Shown here: positions 59,460 through 64,000 of the stretch, one piece after another
How positions within the stretch are numbered: position 1 is the stretch's first letter
How the letters are laid out: the number at the start of each line of letters is the position of its first letter
Assembly (NCBI GenBank): GCA_964545855.1
Contig: CAZJHD010000005.1
Coordinates: forward strand, 1-64,000
Length of the DNA: 64,000 nt
Direction: 5' to 3'
From: CAZJHD01 sp964545855
GTDB lineage: Bacteria > Planctomycetota > UBA1135 > JACQFD01
Made by a program: the position numbers and the translations under genes
The notes under the pieces: model-generated
The model's input: only the letters and a program-made list of their open reading frames with translations
Told to the model about the DNA's origin: nothing
Database searches by the model: none

Positions 59460-60614
59460 ATGAGTCGAACCCTCCGTCTCGCAATCGCGGCCGCCGTCGT
59501 GCTGATCGGCCTCTTCGCGCTCCACGTGCAGCTGAACCTGGGCGGCTGGAGCTCCTACCTGACACGACTCCGCGGAGGCAGCGACGTCCGTGGAGAGCTC
59601 GTGGTCGGATTCCTGCCGGTCACCTGACACCTCACCTGCCCGGTCACCAGTTGGGTGACCAGCCATAGCGATACGGGCTCCCTCTTCCGGTCCAAGAAGT
59701 ACACGGGCTGGGCGACGATGGCCGAAGACTTCAAGAGCGGCAGCCTGAAGGCGTCGTTCCTCTTGGCACCGCTGGCCATGACCCTGCGGCGTCAGGGGCT
59801 GCCAGTGAAGATCGTCTACCTCGGCCATCGTGACGGCACGACGATCGTCGTGCACAAGGACTCGCCCATTCGGACATTTCGCGACCTGAAGGGGAAGAAG
59901 ATCGCGATCCCGCACAACTACTCGAATCAGAGAATCCTGCTCGCGCGCCAAATGGAGAAGGAAGGGATGGCTCCCGGCGACATCACGATGCTTCCGGTGG
60001 AGCCACCCGAGCACCCCTCCATGCTCCAGAAGGGCTCCATCGACGCCTTCATCGTGGGCGAGCCCATCGCCGCGAAGGCGGAGATCAGCGGGTTCGGCCG
60101 CGTCCTCTACTTCACCAAGGACATCTGGCCCGACTTCATCTCCTGCGTCCTCGTCGTGCGCGAGGACCTGATCCGCGAAAAGCGAGATCTTGTGCAGGAG
60201 CTAGTGAACGGAATCGCCCGATCGGGGAAGTGGATCGACGATCCGGGGAACGACCTCACTCCCGGCGTCCATCTCCCCGGCTCCGGCGCAACGGCGGCCG
60301 ACGATGTCGTCGTCCTCCCCGAGGGCTGGGATTCGAGCCACCGGGCGCAAGCCGCGGCGATCGCGTCCTCCAAGCGGTACTACGACCAGGCACCCGAACT
60401 CGTGCGCTTCGTGCTCTCCAAGCCACCCGATCGCGTTCGCTACACGCGCCTCGCGCCCGCTCGCAAGGATCTCGAGGAGATCCAGCGCTACGCCGAGCAG
60501 CTTGGCTACTTCAAGTCTTCGAGTCCCGACGATCCGTTCGGCTACGACGACTACTGCGACCCCTCCTTCGCCGCGGCCCTCCCGTCGAGCCGTGCCGACA
60601 AGGAGTCGAAGTGA
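59460..60614 (+). CDS. ABC substrate-binding protein (NMT1/NitT-TauT type), candidate selenoprotein with in-frame TGA at codon 56
   Basis: A 384-residue binding protein of the nitrate/sulfonate/thiamine-precursor type. An N-terminal membrane helix (residues 7-25) is followed by LVVGFLPVT, then TGA at 59625-59627 (codon 56), then HLTCPVTSW and an intact frame to 60614. In the family as I know it the motif is FLPVTCHLTCPV, so the TGA replaces a conserved cysteine four residues before another. Downstream residues are family-like: FLLAPLAM, KIVYLGHRDGTTIVVHKD, IPHNYSNQRILLARQ, VGEPIAAKAE, WPDFISCVLVV. The TGA probably encodes selenocysteine; a sequencing error or nonsense mutation is the alternative. 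The stop overlaps the permease start. Confidence 0.8.
59642..59660 (+). promoter_or_regulatory. Candidate bacterial SECIS hairpin
   Basis: Starts 14 nt after the TGA at 59625-59627. GGTCACC (59642-59648) pairs perfectly with GGTGACC (59654-59660) around loop AGTTG. Loop begins 21 nt after the TGA and has G at its second position. Bacterial SECIS elements typically have a small apical loop with a G among its first two bases, about 16 to 37 nt after the UGA. The hairpin lies in coding sequence, as expected. Confidence 0.65.
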
Positions 60615-61750
60615 AACCCCCCAAGCGTCTGGTTCTTGCGATCCTGGGGATCCTGCTGTTCGTCGTTGTCTGGCATCTCGCGGTCGTCGCCTCGACGCCC
60701 AGACCGATCGAGCGAGTCACGCTCGCGTTCTCTCCGGCCCGGGAGCAACGATCGCAAGGGCTCATCCTCGGCGATCGTGGCGTCGAACTCGCGCGGGCCG
60801 TGTTCGTGCTCGACGAGGCATCGAGCACTCTGAACCTCGAGCGTCTTCAGACTTGGCTCGTGGCCCACCAGCCGAGCCAAATGGCGATCCCCGATCCCTT
60901 CGACACCGCGAACGGAAACGGCGCTTCCCTGTTGCTCGCGCTGGTCGAGCAAGCGAAGACGAAATGGGGTGGTGGCCTCGTCACCGAGTCGATGCCGCCT
61001 CCGGCTTCCGGCGCCGCTTCACCCGTCGAGGAAGCACGAGATCTGGCGCGCGCTCTGCAGGCGAGAACGGCTACGAGCCAGGACTGGCTCCCGAAGCCGA
61101 CCCAGGCCCTCGCTGCTCTGCTCGAGATCACGACGTCCGGAGAGTTGGTGCGACACGTCGTCGCTTCGCTCTTTCGAGTCGCCTGGGGCTTCTTCGTCGG
61201 TGCGCTCCTCGGAATCCCGATCGGGCTCGCGATGGGCGCATTCGCGATCGTGAACGCGTTCTTCAATTCGCTCATCCAGATCCTCCGGCCGATCTCCCCC
61301 ATCGCTTGGCTCCCCGCAGCGACGCTCATGATGGGAGGGAGCGACCTGGCCGCGATCTTCCTGATCTTCCTTTCCTCCTTCTTCCCGATCGCGGTATCGA
61401 CGGCGGCCGCCGTGGGCACCGTCGACCTCAAGTACCGGCGCTCTGCCATGAACTTCGGCGTTCGCGGCCTCGCTTCGGCACGCTACGTCATCGTGCCGGC
61501 CTCGCTCCCTGCGATCCTGACGGCGCTCCGCATCGCGCTCGGCATCTCTTGGGTCGTCATCGTGGCCGCCGAGATGCTCGGCGTCGAATCGGGGCTGGGC
61601 TATCTCGTGCTCGACGCGCGCAATCAACTCCGCTTCGACAAGGTCGTGGCAGCCATGATCGTGATCGGCCTCATCGGTCTCTGCATCGACATGAGCATTC
61701 GACGATTCGAGAGCGCAGAGCTCGAGCGTCGCGGGCTTGGTGCCGCATGA
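60611..61750 (+). CDS. ABC transporter permease with extra N-terminal domain
   Basis: A 379-residue permease of the NitT/TauT (SsuC/NrtB) family. Membrane helix at residues 7-27, then an unusual extracytoplasmic region of about 150 residues (RVTLAFSPAREQRSQG to QDWLPKPTQAL) before the normal permease core from about residue 175, with five further helices. EAA-loop-like sequence RRSAMNFGVRGLASARYVIVPASLP contacts the ATPase. The GTG start overlaps the binding-protein stop (GTGA), and its stop overlaps the ATPase start. The extra domain may dock the substrate-binding protein. Confidence 0.87.
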   Translation: MKPPKRLVLAILGILLFVVVWHLAVVASTPRPIERVTLAFSPAREQRSQGLILGDRGVELARAVFVLDEASSTLNLERLQTWLVAHQPSQMAIPDPFDTANGNGASLLLALVEQAKTKWGGGLVTESMPPPASGAASPVEEARDLARALQARTATSQDWLPKPTQALAALLEITTSGELVRHVVASLFRVAWGFFVGALLGIPIGLAMGAFAIVNAFFNSLIQILRPISPIAWLPAATLMMGGSDLAAIFLIFLSSFFPIAVSTAAAVGTVDLKYRRSAMNFGVRGLASARYVIVPASLPAILTALRIALGISWVVIVAAEMLGVESGLGYLVLDARNQLRFDKVVAAMIVIGLIGLCIDMSIRRFESAELERRGLGAA

Positions 61751-62580
61751 CCCGACACCTCGGAGATGCATTCAGGATCGATACGGCTCCCTCCGCTCCG
61801 GGCGGCGCGAAGCCGGCGTCGTCGCGACCCGCGAAGATCCGCGTGCGCGATGTCCACAAGACGTTCCGCACGAAGAAGGGTGACGTTTCGGTGCTCGACG
61901 GTGTCGACCTGGAAGTGCGGGAGGGCGAGTTCGTGGCCATCGTCGGCCCGTCCGGCTGCGGCAAGTCGACGCTCCTCAACTGCATCGCGGGCTTCGAACG
62001 CTTCGACAGCGGGGCGATCGAGATCGACGGCGCGCCCGTCGTCGAGCCCACGCGCAAGCGCGTCTTCGTGTTCCAGGAGCCCGGGATCTTTCCGTGGTTC
62101 AGCGTGTGGGACAACATCGGATTCGGTCTCGGCCGGAAGATGTCCTTCGAGCAGAAGAACGAGATCGTGATGAAGTACATCGAGCTCGTCGGGCTCACGG
62201 GCTTCGAGCGCGCCTACCCGAGCGAGCTCTCCGGCGGCATGAAGCAGCGCGTGGAGTTCGCCCGCGCGCTGGCCGTCGACCCCGACGTGCTCTTCCTCGA
62301 CGAGCCCTTCGGCGCCCTCGACGCCTTCACGCGCATCGAGATGCGCCGGGAGATCGTGCGCATCTGGAAGACGACCGGGAAGACGTGCCTTCTCGTGACC
62401 CACGATGTGGAAGAGGCGTGCGAACTCGCCGACCGCGTGGCGGTGATGACCCGGAGACCGGCCCGAATCCAGGAGGTCGTCGAGAACGTGATTCCCCGGC
62501 CCCGCGATCCGGACTCGGACGAGTTCCGCGCCATGAAGGACCACATCTTCGGCACGCTCGGCGTCGAGCGGCGCGTGTGA
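61747..62580 (+). CDS. ABC transporter ATP-binding protein (NitT/TauT type)
   Basis: A 277-residue ATPase. Walker A GPSGCGKST (67-75), Q-loop Q110 in FVFQEPGIFPW, signature LSGGMKQR (161-168), Walker B VLFLDEP (181-187), and switch histidine in LVTHDVEEA. The N-terminal 30 residues are an extra basic/proline segment. It powers the preceding permease. ATG 61747 overlaps the permease stop (ATGA), completing a three-gene importer operon. Substrate unknown; family members import nitrate, sulfonates, taurine, cyanate or pyrimidine precursors. Confidence 0.93.
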   Translation: MTRHLGDAFRIDTAPSAPGGAKPASSRPAKIRVRDVHKTFRTKKGDVSVLDGVDLEVREGEFVAIVGPSGCGKSTLLNCIAGFERFDSGAIEIDGAPVVEPTRKRVFVFQEPGIFPWFSVWDNIGFGLGRKMSFEQKNEIVMKYIELVGLTGFERAYPSELSGGMKQRVEFARALAVDPDVLFLDEPFGALDAFTRIEMRREIVRIWKTTGKTCLLVTHDVEEACELADRVAVMTRRPARIQEVVENVIPRPRDPDSDEFRAMKDHIFGTLGVERRV

Positions 62581-62609
62581 GGTGCGCGCCGGCATGCGGC
62601 GCGCCCTCG

Positions 62610-64000
62610 TCACTTCTTCGTCTTCGCCCGCTCCTTCATCAGGTCCTCGACGACCTTCTCGGCGATGTTGCGCGGCACCGGACGGTACTCGGAAGGCTCC
62701 ATCGTGTAGGTCCCGCGGCCCTGGGTCATGCCGCGGAGCGAGCTCGAGTACTGGAACATCTCGGCGATCGGCACCTTCCCCTCGATCGCCCGGAGACCTC
62801 CCTCGACCGCGATGTCGGAGATCTCGACGCGCCGCGAGTTGAGATCGCCGATCACCGCGCCCAGGAACTCCTCGGGCACCTGCACCTCGAGCTTCATGTA
62901 GGGCTCGAGCAGGGTCCAGTTCCCTTCCGTCGCGATGCGGAACGCGAGCACTCCGGCCTGCTGGAAGGCGAGCTCGCTCGAGTCCACGTCGTGCGACTGC
63001 CCGTCGTAGAGGGTCGCGCGGACGTTCGTGAAGGGGAACCCAAGCGGATACCCCGTCTCGGCGGCCTTTCGAATTCCATCCTCGACGGCCGGGATGAACT
63101 GGCGCGGCACGCGTCCTCCCTTGACGTCGTCGACGAAGTCCACGTCGCCTTCCTCGATCTCGGCCGTCTCGAACCGCACCTTCACGACGGCGAACTGGCC
63201 GTGGCCACCGCTCTGCTTGATGTGGCGGCCTTCGACGTCCCGCGCCTTCGTGAAGGTCTGCCGGTAGGCCACCTTCGGCTTGCCGACGACGACACCGACG
63301 TTGTAGTCGCGCTGAATGCGCGTGACGATGATCTCGAGGTGGAGCTCTCCCATGCCGGAGATCACGAGCTCGTTCGTCTCTTCGTCCGTCTTCGCCTTGA
63401 ACGTCGGGTCCTCGCGCGTGAGCCGCCCGATCGTCTCCGTGAGCTTGTCGCGATCGGCCGACGACTTGGGGGCAAGGGCCTGGGAGATCACCGTGTCGGG
63501 GAACTCCATGCGCTCGAGGACGATGGGCTGAGCCTCGTCGCAGAGTGTGTCTCCGGTGATCGTCTGCTTCAGACCGAGCACGGCGGCGATGTCTCCGGGA
63601 CCGACCTCGTCCACTTGCTTCCGGTCGTTCGCGTGCATCTTCACGATGCGGCCGATGCGCTCCGTTCGCCGGAGCCGCGGATTCACGAGCTGCATGCCCG
63701 ACTCGAGCACTCCCGAGTAGACGCGCACGTACGTCAGATCGCCCGAGCGGTCGGCGATCGTCTTGAACGCGAGCAAGCTCACGGGCTCCGAAGGAGCCGG
63801 CCGGCGCTCGACCTCGATGAACTCCTTCCCGTCCTCCGTGCGCTTCTCGGGATTGCGGCCCTTGATGTTCCCGACGTCGAGGGGCGACGGCAGGTAGGCG
63901 ACGATCGCGTCGAGGAGGAATGCGACTCCCTTCTTCTTCAGCGCCGAGCCACAGAGCACGGGCTGGATGTGTCGCCTGATCGTGCCCGCCCGCAGCGCGC
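62610..64000 (-). CDS. fusA: Elongation factor G, partial (C-terminal part)
   Basis: About 463 residues of a GTPase that drives translocation and, with Frr, ribosome recycling. The gene runs off the right edge, so the GTPase domain is missing. Present: end of domain I/II (PVLCGSALKKKGVAFLLDAIVAYLPSP), domain II (VSLLAFKTIADRSGDLTYVRVYSG), domain III (LTREDPTFKAKTDEETNELVISGMGELHLEI), domain IV and V (GGHGQFAVVKVRFE, EPYMKLEVQVPEEFLGAVIGDLNSRRVEI, GRGTYTMEPSEYRPVP). The ending KERAKTKK is typical. Convergent with the ABC importer, 29 bp from its stop. Confidence 0.97.
   Translation of the reverse strand, partial: ALRAGTIRRHIQPVLCGSALKKKGVAFLLDAIVAYLPSPLDVGNIKGRNPEKRTEDGKEFIEVERRPAPSEPVSLLAFKTIADRSGDLTYVRVYSGVLESGMQLVNPRLRRTERIGRIVKMHANDRKQVDEVGPGDIAAVLGLKQTITGDTLCDEAQPIVLERMEFPDTVISQALAPKSSADRDKLTETIGRLTREDPTFKAKTDEETNELVISGMGELHLEIIVTRIQRDYNVGVVVGKPKVAYRQTFTKARDVEGRHIKQSGGHGQFAVVKVRFETAEIEEGDVDFVDDVKGGRVPRQFIPAVEDGIRKAAETGYPLGFPFTNVRATLYDGQSHDVDSSELAFQQAGVLAFRIATEGNWTLLEPYMKLEVQVPEEFLGAVIGDLNSRRVEISDIAVEGGLRAIEGKVPIAEMFQYSSSLRGMTQGRGTYTMEPSEYRPVPRNIAEKVVEDLMKERAKTKK

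Noticed and set aside
59460..59627. Simple nonsense mutation producing a pseudogene
   Set aside because: Not ruled out, but the rest of the frame and operon are intact, the TGA is exactly at the conserved cysteine and a hairpin follows. Selenocysteine explains more.
59655..60614. Shortened substrate-binding protein beginning after the TGA
   Set aside because: It would lose the export helix and the conserved FLPVT-HLTC region; the TGA lies in frame with an intact upstream part.

Overview
The window is GC-rich DNA with strong G/C third-codon preference, many GTG and TTG starts, and tightly packed genes that often overlap as ATGA, GTGA or TTGA. The gene content (seven-bladed FG-GAP secreted proteins, an EboE-like barrel, a KamA/ATP-grasp cluster, a secreted catalytically degenerate hydrolase, a classic rpsB-tsf-pyrH-frr cluster) suggests a free-living, Gram-negative-type bacterium, most likely Planctomycetota or a relative. 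This is an inference from content; there is no rRNA in the window. I see no insertion sequence, prophage or CRISPR array.

Layout. 1-7 kb: FtsQ-like division protein, Ski2-like helicase, pseudo-hydrolase, glutamate dehydrogenase and an amidinotransferase-fold enzyme, ending in a near-perfect 104-bp palindrome. 7-12.5 kb: DNA polymerase IV, two FG-GAP propellers, and a BNR-propeller/MoaD-like pair. 12.5-20 kb: NAD kinase, Dxs, prenyl synthase and exonuclease VII, all on the minus strand. 20-25.5 kb: three coupled envelope proteins of unknown role, then pabC-pabB. 25.5-31 kb: a Xer recombinase, tRNA-Glu, and a four-gene translationally coupled operon (two ATP-grasp ligases, a GNAT, a lysine 2,3-aminomutase-like radical SAM enzyme) that looks like a small-molecule pathway. 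31-36 kb: a palindromic mobile-like element, an EboE-like protein, tRNA-Lys, then frr-pyrH-tsf-rpsB with palindromic repeats between rpsB and tsf. 36-46.7 kb: second prenyl synthase, large membrane phosphohydrolase, FabZ-like dehydratase, DMT exporter, Pus10-like pseudouridine synthase, Lgt, a degenerate receiver and an RNase HII-like protein. 46.6-56 kb: threonine synthase coupled to a membrane-anchored binding protein, two sugar/envelope genes, a sensor-like protein, and Tex with two long low-complexity insertions. 56-62.6 kb: two paralogous LuxR regulators and an ABC importer. The window ends inside fusA.

The most striking observation is at 59460-60614. The importer's substrate-binding protein reads in one frame through a single TGA (codon 56). 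As I recall the family, this is a position occupied by a conserved cysteine, and a 7-bp hairpin with a short loop begins 14 nt downstream of the TGA. This fits a selenocysteine codon with a bacterial SECIS, giving a candidate selenoprotein transporter. A structured minus-strand RNA ending in a textbook intrinsic terminator lies between this operon and the divergent LuxR gene.
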